The position numbers and the translations under genes are program-made. From positions 1 through 21,416 of the forward strand of contig JBDHUX010000005.1 of assembly GCA_039809405.1 (NCBI GenBank): a stretch of 21,416 bases of DNA, read 5' to 3'. Position 1 is the stretch's first letter, and each line of letters begins with the position of its first letter. The notes under the pieces are model-generated. The model searched no databases. It was not told where the DNA came from and saw only the letters and a program-made list of their open reading frames with translations. This DNA is from JBDHUX01 sp039809405. Its GTDB lineage: Bacteria > Patescibacteriota > Gracilibacteria > Absconditabacterales > Absconditicoccaceae. Shown piece by piece: positions 1 to 8,465 of this stretch.

Positions 1-165
1 CCAGATGGTAATAATATCAAAGCAAATGAAGTAGCACACTGAAATAACAAAGCTGATAGCAAAAATACATTTTTATTTGTAGATAAAGACGATAATAGTA
101 AGATAATCAGAAAGGAAGAGATAGTAAACTGCCTTGATACCAAAACTGAAAAACAAATCTCTTAG
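1..165 (+). CDS. C-terminal fragment of an unknown protein (5' end outside window)
   Basis: Frame 1 is open from the first base to a TAG at 163-165, giving 54 residues. One TGA (codon 14) must be read as glycine. The fragment is hydrophilic and rich in Lys, Asp and Asn, ending in ...LDTKTEKQIS. I see no transmembrane segment and recognise no family. It is followed by a repeat-bearing intergenic stretch, so it probably ends its own transcription unit. The function cannot be stated from this remnant. Confidence 0.6.
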
Positions 166-403
166 TATCAAATAATGATTATCATCTCGCAATACTTCAG
201 GATAAAATTTGAATAGTCGAGATGGTCATAAATTCAAAACTTAACTGTCATCTCGAGCTTGTCGAGAGATCTCAACACTATGTGAAATAGTAGAATAGTT
301 GGTAATATAATATCACTAGAGATCCTTCGTTGCTTTGCTCCTCAGGATGACAGAAGTATAAATAAGATCAGATTATCTCATATCAATTAAAAAAATATAA
401 AAA
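166..403. other. Intergenic region with degenerate palindromic repeat, no gene
   Basis: No code-25 reading frame of useful length is present. The stretch holds scattered pieces resembling the GTCAT...GAGATCTC repeat (for example TCGAGATGGTCAT near 217-230) and one fuller copy, listed separately. The last 30 bases before the next gene are almost pure A/T. I see no convincing -35/-10 pair and no Shine-Dalgarno sequence. Confidence 0.5.
247..351. repeat. Palindromic dispersed repeat (GTCATC...GATGAC)
   Basis: The segment opens with GTCATCTCGAGCTTGTCGAG followed by AGATCTC, and closes with GAGATCCTTCG ... CTCAGGATGAC, so the ends are imperfect inverted repeats around an A/T-rich centre. The same word family (GTCATCCTGAGTGGAACGAAGGATCTC-like) recurs several times at 19859-20052. 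There is no coding capacity. This looks like a non-autonomous, MITE-like or REP-like intergenic element. No target-site duplication is obvious. Confidence 0.65.
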
Positions 404-1669
404 ATGCAAAATATAAAATGAAACGATAGTATATTGGATCAGTATTTTGATAGCAAGACGATGTCAGTCCACTTCAAGGCAGAGTGTCACATACTACAAA
501 AAAAAGGTAAACCATGAGCATGGGAAAGTGTCATCTCCAAAGATAAGATATCGTCATCGGAGTTGGAGCATATCATCAATCAGCTATATATAGAGTTACA
601 TGAAAAGTCAAATAGTCGGCTTGAGATAGATAGGAAGTATAGCAAAGTACTTCAGATATGACCTTATAGGATCGTGATAGTTTATAGTCCGCTTAGTGAC
701 GATCTAGAGATGACAGTTGTAAAACCTGTCAAAAAGTTAAATATAGACGACTATGGATTTGATGATGAAGTAATAGATCTACTTAGACATCAAGCAAAGT
801 GAATATTGATAAGCTGATCTCCTTGATGAGGTAAAACTACATTTGCACAAGCTCTTGTAGAGATGTATGTCCAAGATCAGCAGATAGTAAAAACTATAGA
901 ATCACCGAGAGATCTTCTCGTGGACGATGAAGTAGTGCAATATAGTTTTAGTTATGCTCCACATAGTGAGATAAGAGATATACTCCTACTCTCGAGACCA
1001 GATATGGCGATATACGATGAGGTAAGAAATATAGAGGATTTCCAGTTGTTCAAAGATCTTAGGCTTACTGGTATATGACTTGTATGAGTGATACATGCAA
1101 CTGCTCCGGTAGATAGTATACAGAGATTTATATGAACTATAGAGATGGGAGTGATACCACAAGTTATAGATACTGTTGTTTATATCAAAGATGGTACAAT
1201 CAAAGAGATATTACAGCTCAAATCTACTGTAAAAGTCCCAGCTGGTATGATGTCAGTCGACCTTGCAAGACCAGTGATAGAGGTGTCAAGTTTTTTGGAA
1301 AAAGTAGCAAAATACGAGATCTATACTTATGGTGAACAAGTAGTAGTGATGCCACTAGATGAGATAAATAATAATGATAAGAGGGATAATCTGATCCAAA
1401 AAGTTGCAAGTAGTCAGATACAAGATATCATCACAGATATGTTTAGATTTCCTATCAAGTGTGATATAGTTGGGATGAACAATCTCTCTATCTACTGTCA
1501 CCCAGAGAACAAAGGGAAATTGATAGGTAAATGATGAGAGACGGTGATGTGATTAGAAAGTAAATTTGGAGTCAAGATAGATGTCCGTGAAGATGAAAAT
1601 ATCCCAACTGGAAACAAATCAATAAAAAAATCTCTTATCTCTTGAAATCGCAGGAAGAGAAGGAGATAA
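404..1669 (+). CDS. P-loop ATPase with C-terminal KH domain (PilT/PINc-ATPase family)
   Basis: 421 residues in code 25. The N-terminal part contains the SKTMSVHFKA stretch typical of the PINc/PilT-like ATPases found in archaea and CPR bacteria. A Walker A motif GSPGGGKT lies at residues 138-145, with three of its glycines written TGA. An acidic Walker-B-like strand (RPDMAIYDEVRN) follows about 60 residues later. Near the C-terminus a KH-type loop IGKGGE (TGA TGA at 1532-1537, residues 377-378) precedes a very basic tail (NRRKRRR). Family members usually carry an N-terminal PIN nuclease domain; this copy starts at the ATPase section and lacks it. The likely role is an RNA- or DNA-binding ATPase, but the substrate is unknown. 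The ATG at 404 was chosen as the first start in frame. It has an A-rich leader and no visible ribosome site. Confidence 0.85.
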
Positions 1670-1710
1670 TAAGTATAATGATATATAGGCAAATCGTCTT
1701 GCAATTTTTG

Positions 1711-1729
1711 GTCTCGCCTTTGGCGAGAC
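1711..1729. other. Perfect 8-bp GC-rich hairpin downstream of the FISUMP-like gene
   Basis: GTCTCGCC-TTT-GGCGAGAC is an exact inverted repeat with a 3-base loop. It lies 67 bases past the second stop (TAG at 1796-1798) of the minus-strand gene and 41 bases past the stop of the plus-strand ATPase gene. Neither strand has a T-run directly after the stem, so it is a poor intrinsic terminator. A short GC-rich stem just beyond a variable region is what DGR target genes carry as a retrohoming hairpin. That reading is an inference. Confidence 0.6.
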
Positions 1730-1795
1730 TTACAATTTATCATATCCCCATCTACTTCAAGATAAATAGGCAAATAATCAAACTTGTCGCTGGAC

Positions 1796-1960
1796 CTATA
1801 TGACTCTAGGTGGAGTCCTGAGAGCACGCACGGGAAAGAGTAAATCACGATAATAGCTGCCTAACCTACCTCTGTCCTCATCAGATTTCAAGGCTCGAGC
1901 GCAGTCTGCATCACCCACTGACGCAGACCAGAGATAACCGTCGCCACCAACATTGCCGTC
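1796..1960 (-). pseudogene. In-frame, GC-rich continuation of the FISUMP-like domain after a TAA (possible DGR variable region)
   Basis: Directly after the TAA at 1961-1963 the same frame stays open for 54 codons to TAG (1796-1798). It reads DGNVGGDGYLWSASVGDA... and ends ...LLFPVRALRTPP. This matches the usual end of FISUMP or lectin-like domains: GYR...G..GYLWSAS, then a late [FS]xVR strand. The composition differs sharply from its surroundings: it is GC-rich, all seven glycines use GGC or GGT, and there is no TGA codon. The first 287 codons use TGA for about half of their glycines. Many codons are NNC or NNT, as expected when adenine-directed mutagenesis acts on AAC/AAT codons. It is either a pseudogenised domain end or a DGR variable region caught in a nonsense state. 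Confidence 0.55.
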
Positions 1961-2845
1961 TTAACCGTCGTAGCGATAACCAGTAAATTGTACACCTAGT
2001 AGTCAAGAGAGTTGTTTTCACGCTTTATACCAGTTACCTCTATTATTATAATCTCATGCTGGCATAACTTGCAGTAGTTGCTCGTACAAAGTATCTGTGA
2101 GTACATATCTCAAGTCATCATCTAGTGTATCTATATATAGACTGTCTTTTTTAACAGTATCTTGTAGATCGTATGTATTGTTTAACCAGTCCCATCTGAA
2201 ATAAGTCTCTTTTATGTCCTTACCATTTACATTTACTTCTTTGGTAACTACTTGCTCATTTCAGTCTTTTATGATATCTTTGGTCTTGGTAGCATCGTGA
2301 TAGTTGAAAGGAACTAACATATTTTGTCAATTTATCTTTACCTTGAAGTTGATACTATCTGTAGTATACTCTACATGCTCTGATACTCGTTGTTTGGTAT
2401 CACCGTCTAGTGTGTTTATGTAGTCTTGTATATGAGATAGAGTGGGTTGGGTTATAGTAATATCTTTTCATAATAGTACATCATCTATATATCCATAAAG
2501 TTCTTGAGCGTTATCATAATTGATAAATTTGTTTTCAAGATCGTGAAATATCTCTCTTCTCATATCACCTTTTACATAAGATAATATAGATGGATTGATA
2601 GCATCAGCTATCTCACTTCAATGTCTAAGATCTATAACATACATATTCTCTCATCACATCACTTGGGAAAATTTATTGATGATCTTGTGTTTTTGAATAT
2701 CGGAAATATCATCGTAACGAGATAGTATAGACTCTGCTTCTGCGACAGTAGCTTCTCTCTCTTCTGGAGTATAGGTTACTTTCATACTCTTCCAGTTATC
2801 ATCTTCTCCTGGTGCAAATGCTGATAGTAGTTTTTTTATAGGCAT
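1961..2845 (-). CDS. Unknown protein ending in a truncated FISUMP/lectin-like domain
   Basis: 294 residues in code 25, from ATG at 2843-2845 to TAA at 1961-1963. The start MPIKKLLSAFAPGEDDNWKS has no signal peptide. The middle is charged and mixed alpha/beta (for example YVIDLRHGSEIADAINP), and I recognise no catalytic motif. The C-terminus, MPAGDYNNRGNWYKAGKQ... then TGYRYDG, looks like the opening of a FISUMP (Fibrobacter succinogenes major paralogous) domain. The stop cuts it before the conserved GYLWSAS strand, which continues in frame beyond it. A near-consensus promoter lies upstream (2903-2931). Without the stop the protein would have 349 residues. Its role is unknown; a ligand-binding or display role for the C-terminal domain is an inference from the fold family. 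Confidence 0.7.
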
Positions 2846-2902
2846 GGTATAATGTGGTAAATAATATTAAATCTAGATGAATAAAAACTTACTTTATAGT
2901 CA

Positions 2903-2941
2903 ATTATAATCAATAAGATTAGACTTGTCAAATATTGTCAA
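2903..2941 (-). promoter_or_regulatory. Near-consensus sigma-70 type promoter with doubled -35
   Basis: On the minus strand TTGACA (2931-2926), a 17-base spacer and TATAAT (2908-2903) form a textbook promoter for the gene starting at 2845. A second TTGACA lies at 2941-2936. The block ATATTTGACAAGT is shared exactly with the promoter at 14658-14686, and both -10 boxes sit in TGATTATAAT. The expected start point is near 2896, giving a leader of about 50 bases. Confidence 0.8.
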
Positions 2942-2976
2942 TCATATTATCTTCAAATATATCTATTGGTCTTGAA

Positions 2977-5088
2977 ATGGGCAACGTCTTGGATAATTAT
3001 AAAAGATATGGCAAAATGGATAAGTTAAAAAATATCGTCTTTGATACAGACTATACAAGTCTCATACCAGAAGGCTGATATCCTAGGTACGATTTTTTGT
3101 TAAATCAAAACATAGTTCCACCACAAGATACTGACAATGAAGACAAAGATAAAAAGAAAAAGTGATTTATGTGATGGATAAACGATATAATGGAGAAGAT
3201 CATCCCAAGTTGATCCAAAGACAAATCTCCTGGTACAGATAAAAAATCTACTACAGGCGATATAGTTACAACCATAGACTGACCCCTAAAAGATCAAATT
3301 AAGAAACTTACAGAATTACCTGACGATCAGTATAGTGATAAATTACTCACATCAGAGCTTAGGTGATACCTTATAGATGTCGAGAAACAGTTCCTTACTG
3401 CAACTACAAATTACAAAACTCATATAAGTCCATCGTACCGAGAGCTAAAAGCTTCAAACTACAATATATCATGACTTATAGGTAAAGCTTACTATACAAA
3501 TAACTACCCATCGTATATGGATTATATGTGGACCAAGGATGTATTGCAGTTTTATGGTAAACGAGATATGTCCTGGTATATATATCCGGCAAATGATTGA
3601 GATATACAGAGTATGCTAAAGAGAAGAACTAGCCAGTTAAAAGCAGAGATAAATGAATTGATGAGCAAGGGCATCACAGTAGATACAGAGTTACAGATAG
3701 AGTATAACGATGTAGAAAACATAAGACAAAAACTTGCTACCAAAGAAGAGAGGTATTTTGAGTTATCAAACTATACAACCCTTTACAATACTGATACGGA
3801 AAAATTAAATGAAGATAGTAAGAGATTTGAGCAAAAGATGTGATGATATGGTATAGGTATAAAGCCAGCTATCCAAAGGATGGACGAGTGATTTACAGCC
3901 AATCTTCCTATGATGATAGATGATTTGAGTATATACAGATCTGCTGTCACTACCTCGCTCGCAGGTAGTTTTCCTTTCATATCATCAGACTTGATAGATA
4001 GTACTGGTATACTCTATGGTGTAAATCTCCATACTTGATGACTTGTAATATTTGATAGGTTTGGGAAAAAATTACCAAATGCAAATGCAGTGGTGCTTGC
4101 GACATCGTGAGCTGGTAAGTCGTTTACAGTAAAACTTGAGATACTCAGGTATCTACTAGAGTGAATTGATATCATAGTTATCGACCCAGAGAACGAATAC
4201 AGCTGACTAGTAAATCAAGTATGATGACAGTATATCAATATCGCTATCAATAGTAATCAGTTTATAAATCCATTTGATCTACCGCCAAAAGTACAAGATG
4301 TAGAGTACTGACCTTGAGATCTCTTGAGATCACAGATACTTGGTCTGATATGATTGATATGAGTGATAGTCTGATGACTCACTCCTGAAGAAGAGGCTCT
4401 ACTCGATAAAGCACTACAATCTACTTATGCACTTAGAGGTATCACATTTGATATAGATGATTATAGTGGTAAGTCTATACCACAAATGTCTGATTTACTT
4501 TCAATATTAGAGTGAACAAACTGAGCAGAGAAATTGGCACTCAAGCTGAGTAAATATGTAACAGGCACATTTGCAAAGTTATTTAATAATCAGACCAATG
4601 TAGATCTAAATACTGGGCTGACTGTGTTTTCTATAAGAGATATAGAGGATGCATTAAAAACTCCCGCAATGTACAATGTATTAAATTACATATGGACCAA
4701 AGTAAGAAGCAACAAGACCAAAAGATTGCTTATCATAGATGAGGCTTGGATCATGATGCAAAATAAAATTTCTGCTGATTTCTTATTTGGGCTGATCAAG
4801 AGAGCTAGGAAATATATGCTCTGAGTAACTACTATATCACAAGATGTGGATGATTTTATATGATCTGAATACGGTAAACCGATTATAACTAACTCTGCAC
4901 TACAGATACTACTGAGACAGTCCACTGCAAGTATAGTTTGACTAGAAAAAACTTTCTGACTATCAGAAGCCGAGAAACAAAAACTCGTAAGCTCGGGGAT
5001 ATGAGAAGGTCTTATGTTTGTATGAAATCAACATGTCGCAGTGAAGATACTAGCATCATGATTTGAAAAAGATTTTATAGATGGGTAG
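2977..5088 (+). CDS. virB4: VirB4/TraC-like type IV secretion ATPase
   Basis: 703 residues. The N-terminal third is variable and has a Lys/Asp-rich linker (DKDKKKKG). A long Glu/Lys/Gln-rich helical stretch (residues 213-290) leads into the ATPase. Walker A is ATSGAGKSFT, with Gly378 as TGA at 4108-4110 and K381/S382 as the lysine and serine. Walker B is LLIIDEAW (D588, E589), followed by the conserved TTISQDVDDF and ALQILLRQS stretches typical of VirB4. The family energises conjugative or type IV secretion machines at the inner membrane. CPR genomes often carry VirB4-like genes without a complete conjugation set, and I see no other T4SS gene here. An alternative reading is a divergent HerA/FtsK-like motor. 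TTG at 2935 is another possible start. A strong terminator follows the stop. Confidence 0.85.
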
Positions 5089-5125
5089 TAAAAGGCTACT
5101 CTAAGATCAAATTAATATATAAAAT

Positions 5126-5163
5126 AAACTGACTTATCTTGGATGGACAAGTCAGTTTTTTTA
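5126..5163 (+). terminator. Intrinsic terminator after virB4-like gene
   Basis: AAACTGACTT (5126-5135) pairs exactly with AAGTCAGTTT (5149-5158), and a run of eight T follows from 5156. The 5' arm and loop (AAACTGACTTATCTTGGAT) are repeated in the atpA terminator at 12278-12315. Confidence 0.88.
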
Positions 5164-5310
5164 ATACTAGTTTAAATTTAATTGTCAATTCAACTATACT
5201 TTGATTTAAATATATAATTTAATTTTTTGGTTATAAACTTCAAAAAAAGTCTTGAGAAATTTTATTACTAATTGTAGCAAGATTACATTATTTATAATTA
5301 CTATTAAATT
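5164..5310. other. A/T-rich intergenic leader, no gene
   Basis: Almost pure A/T. A TATAAT hexamer is visible at 5213-5218 but lacks a good -35 partner at the right spacing. It may drive the small gene starting at 5311. Confidence 0.35.
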
Positions 5311-5520
5311 ATGATGTTTAAAAATTGTGAATTAGAAAATTCTAACTTAGATCTTATTGAATCTGACTTTGAGAATTGCAAGTTTAAAAACTGTAGTATA
5401 GCTCAATGAAAAAACCAATCTCCAACAAAGAAAATTGGGTTTTTAAAGAATATTTTAAAACTTACTTTAAAAGCTATCTTACATGTATTAGCTGGGTCTA
5501 TAATTAATCATTTTTTTTAA
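5311..5520 (+). CDS. Small pentapeptide-repeat-like protein with hydrophobic tail
   Basis: 69 residues from ATG at 5311 (a second ATG follows at once) to TAA. The first half, FKNCELENSNLDLIESDFENCKFKNCSI, has the A(D/N)LXX-like five-residue periodicity, with Phe, Leu or Cys at every fifth position. One TGA-encoded Gly follows at residue 33. The C-terminal 25 residues (IGFLKNILKLTLKAILHVLAG...) form an amphipathic or membrane-associating helix. The gene stands alone between a terminator and a convergent minus-strand gene, and its base composition is even more A/T-rich than its neighbours. The function is unknown. Pentapeptide proteins of this length are too short for a full beta-helix, so it may only pack on a membrane or a partner. 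Confidence 0.55.
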
Positions 5521-5563
5521 TTCTATACTTCATTTAATTAGATCACGTTGATATTGAAAAATT

Positions 5564-6427
5564 TTATTTTCAATTATATATGCTATCAACACTGTAATAA
5601 TATCTGCCTAAGGCATATGCGCTTTGGAGGGTTATATCAATTTTATAATCTCATTCTCTTTTTGAATATCGACTTTTAACTTGTGTTGATCAATCTGGTG
5701 CTTCTGTAAATCTTGTATTAGTTTGTCTAAATCAATTCTTTAATAACTTTTCTTCTATTTCATATTGATATAGTCAATCATCTCCAAAGTTATATTTTTT
5801 ATTTAATACTTCTATTTGATTTCTGATCTCAGTTCTTTTTCTATTTTCTTCGGCTTCTCTTTCTTGTTTTTGCTTTTCTAGCTCGGCTTTTCTTTTTTCT
5901 TCAGCTTCTTTTTTCTCTTGAGCTTTCTTTTCTGCTTCTACTCTTTTCTGTTCTGCTATTATTTTTTGTTGCTCTATCTCTTCAGCTGTTAGTAATTTAA
6001 CATCTCTCATAAATATATGTCATATTCACTCCATGACAATATGATTTAATCATGTAGCCAAAGGTACTGTGATTGTATTTAATCAGATCTTTGGAGAAAT
6101 CTTTTTATCATTTAATTTTACCTTTCATCAATTATACAAAAATTTAATTTCATATACTCATCATGTTTGGATTGAGTTAGTAACTTTGAATCATTCTACT
6201 ATAATTCATTGTGGTATAGATCAAACTATAATGATGAACACAAAGTAAATAATTCATCGTATCCATCGCTTTTTAAATATATTTACCCTATTGGAGATAT
6301 AATCTCTTATAAATGGTAATAATGATAATCCTACTATCAAAAAAATCAATCAAGTTAGCACCTGATAAATTCATGCAAATCCATCCAAAATTGTCGTTAA
6401 TCATATCAGAGTGATAACAATTCACAA
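5564..6427 (-). CDS. Membrane-anchored protein with K/E-rich coiled coil, unknown function
   Basis: 287 residues if it starts at TTG 6425-6427. The first 75 residues hold two or three transmembrane helices (GIVITLIGLTTIL; YQVLTGLIFLIVGLSLL; IRGIIYFVFIIIVGSIP). A beta-rich segment follows (GGVYEIKFLYNGGKVKLND...LNTITVPLATGLN). Residues 141-205 are a charged Glu/Lys/Arg/Gln coiled coil (EIEQQKIIAEQKRVEAEKKA...). The small C-terminal domain ends SVDSIYNGK. No ATG fits: an ATG at 6449-6451 in the same frame is followed two codons later by TAA (MTD-stop-NNYV), so a TTG start or a damaged start must be assumed. I recognise no family. The topology suggests a membrane anchor with an external or cytoplasmic coiled-coil stalk. 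Confidence 0.6.
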
Positions 6428-6527
6428 TACATAATTGTTTTAATCAGTCATTTCATTTTTTTATTTTTATAACATAAATAGATACATCATATATAATTAT
6501 CTTCTTATCTCCATATCATCAGACGGT

Positions 6528-8060
6528 TTAATCTACCAGTAACTGGATTTTGACGACTTTAAATATGTTGTTTCAGATAGATCCAAGTGTAAATGTAGCT
6601 ACATTGGCATAGTTTAGATCTGCATATCTCAGATCTCTTACTCAAAATATACTATCCTCTGTACCAAAATCAGTGCTACCAGTACTAGACGGGACTCATC
6701 ACTCTACACTACCAGCTTGGATATGGTCTCACATCCAGATTATAACTCTATTGGACCGATTGTAACTAAGTCAAAGTATATGTATCTCACGAGCTGTCAG
6801 TCATATACCATAGTAAGAAACAAGACTTTGTATCTTCTGTATATAGCTATCAGGCACATTGATATTGTAAAATAAGTATAGATCGTAAACTCACTTCTCT
6901 GTCGGAGCATCAAGTATATCGCCATCTCCATCTGAGATCACTCTTCACTTACTATCTTGAAGTATCCATCTCTTAGACACAAATCTATCTATCTTATTGT
7001 AAGCTAGGTTGAAATCCCGCACATAGATCTTATTTGGATTAAATGTATTGATAAGGTTGTGTTTTATAAGGAAAGACTTGAACTCTTTATCGATCCTAGG
7101 AAGATAGAAATTGAGTCCATTCTCTTTAGTGATAAGATCAAAATTTTGTAAAGAGTATAAGATAATCTGATTTAGATTGGATGCTATATACGACTGTATG
7201 TCTTTTATATAAAACTCTTTCTTGTTTAATGGATCGTCTTTGGCTATCTGATCTACATTTGCATTTAGAAACTGTCGTGTAATTAGTTTGTCTGATATAC
7301 CAGGCAATATCTTTTCTACAAGATCTGACTGCAAAAATACAACTCCATCAAGTCTCTGTCATGGAAAAGTTTTTTCATAAAGTAATTTGATGTTACCACC
7401 ATCAAGATCTGTAAATCAGTAGACATTGGAAGATATAAATCAGATACCATTTTGCGCATTAAATATATCAGCATAAGATGGCTCCAAAGTCACTTTAGCT
7501 CAAGAATTGATATACTGTGGATAATATGCATCAAATACTTTGTACTCTTCTATCTTTCACTTATAAACTTGGACTATGGCATAAGATCAGAAAAAACCTC
7601 CATTTGGTCTTGCTTCAGATGTATTTTCCAAAACAAACATATATATCTTTTTTTCTGAAAATCAGAGTATGTCATATATTTGAGATTTGTATCAAGCTAA
7701 GTTGGACAAGAAAAATGCAAACGGCCTATATTTTTCTGGAAGTTTATTGATTAGATCTTTATTGGTAGATAAGAAATCCATAATACTATCCAAGTTTGAC
7801 TTTACCTGACTCAGATCACCACCACTTAAATAAGTCTGTCGTACTTTATCCACAGAAGATAGAAAATTGGATATATTGCCATCTACTACTCGAGAAACTC
7901 TCTTACCAAGATTTAACTGACTAGATATATCCTTGTCGGAAAAGTGCATTATATCGTTCACAAGTCAGAAAGCAAAATACATCATACTAAAACTCAAAAC
8001 CGATGCCATAATAAATAATATAGGTTTCTTTTTTTTGGCTGGTTTACGAAATCAAAACAT
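6528..8060 (-). CDS. DUF4012-type membrane-anchored extracellular protein
   Basis: 510 residues, ATG at 8058-8060, TAA at 6528-6530. A basic N-terminus (FRKPAKKKK) precedes one transmembrane helix (ILFIMASVLSFSMMYFAFG), giving an N-in, C-out anchor. The middle carries the DUF4012 signature FVLENTSEARPNGGFFGSY (compare LQNTNELRPTGGFIGSY in other members). Later blocks DGVVFLQSDLVEKIL and the long RVIIWMGDHIQAGSVEGG region also fit the family. Several family glycines are TGA codons. DUF4012 proteins are widespread in CPR and actinobacteria, often near glycosyltransferases. Their activity is unknown, and a cell-surface or envelope role is inferred. The gene lies downstream of, and in the opposite direction to, the small promoter-terminator cassette at 8209-8300. 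Confidence 0.82.
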
Positions 8061-8208
8061 ATCTAATGACTGTAAATATATGATGATATATGAAGATAAT
8101 ATGACTTTATTATTACCAAGATAATATAGATTATGATAAGCAATGCAAACGATTTTGTATCTCAAAGGTATGTTGCAAAAGTATAAAAATCAATTTTAGA
8201 TGATTTTA

Positions 8209-8236
8209 TTGACAAATTGAATATTTTATATATAAT
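8209..8236 (+). promoter_or_regulatory. Consensus promoter TTGACA-16-TATAAT
   Basis: TTGACA at 8209-8214 and TATAAT at 8231-8236 with a 16-base spacer match the sigma-70 consensus exactly. The predicted start is near 8243, inside a small dyad (ATGATC-GTGAAGT-GATCAT, 8237-8255), which could be an operator or a 5' hairpin. The next coding region on this strand begins only at 8466, beyond a terminator-like hairpin. Confidence 0.8.
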
Positions 8237-8242
8237 ATGATC

Positions 8243-8300
8243 GTGAAGTGATCATGCTTATTAAATAAAAAAATTCCCAAAATCCTGGGAGTTTTTATTT
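8243..8300 (+). ncRNA. Candidate ~60-nt small RNA or attenuated leader
   Basis: Transcription from the promoter at 8209-8236 should meet the hairpin and T-run at 8275-8300 within about 60 bases. The only reading frame is a code-25 GTG frame of about 20 codons that runs through the terminator, so I do not call it a gene. The product is either a free small RNA or the aborted leader of the mscS-like gene at 8466. Only the signals are seen; the RNA itself is inferred. Confidence 0.4.
8275..8300 (+). terminator. Short intrinsic terminator, possibly bidirectional
   Basis: TCCCA (8275-8279) pairs with TGGGA (8286-8290) around AAATCC. It is followed by GTTTTTATTTTT on the plus strand and by an A-rich flank that reads ATTTTTTTATTT on the minus strand. 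The flanking A and T runs can extend the stem. The five-pair GC core is short, so efficiency is uncertain. Confidence 0.6.
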
Positions 8301-8465
8301 TTATATAAAATATGTAAATATTGTTGATAATTAGGAAATACTATTGTTTCTAATCAATAATGTATGCCTAGAAGAGTATATTGTATAATAAAATGATATA
8401 TCAAATTGCATTTTTCATAGAAAAAAGTATCACTTGATGGTTGGATATACTACTACTAAAAAAAT
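8301..8465. other. Leader region of the mscS-like gene, no gene seen
   Basis: A/T-rich, with no open frame of note. A TATAAT at 8394-8399 could be a -10 box, but no good -35 lies at the right distance. The 14 bases before the ATG at 8466 are ACTACTAAAAAAAT, with no ribosome-binding site. Confidence 0.3.

Noticed and set aside
1711..1729. Hairpin as terminator of the KH-ATPase gene
   Set aside because: The stem is perfect, but neither strand has a T-run after it.
1498..1848. 116-codon minus-strand open frame
   Set aside because: It overlaps the real KH domain frame antisense and is out of frame with the FISUMP-like gene. Its sequence has no family character.
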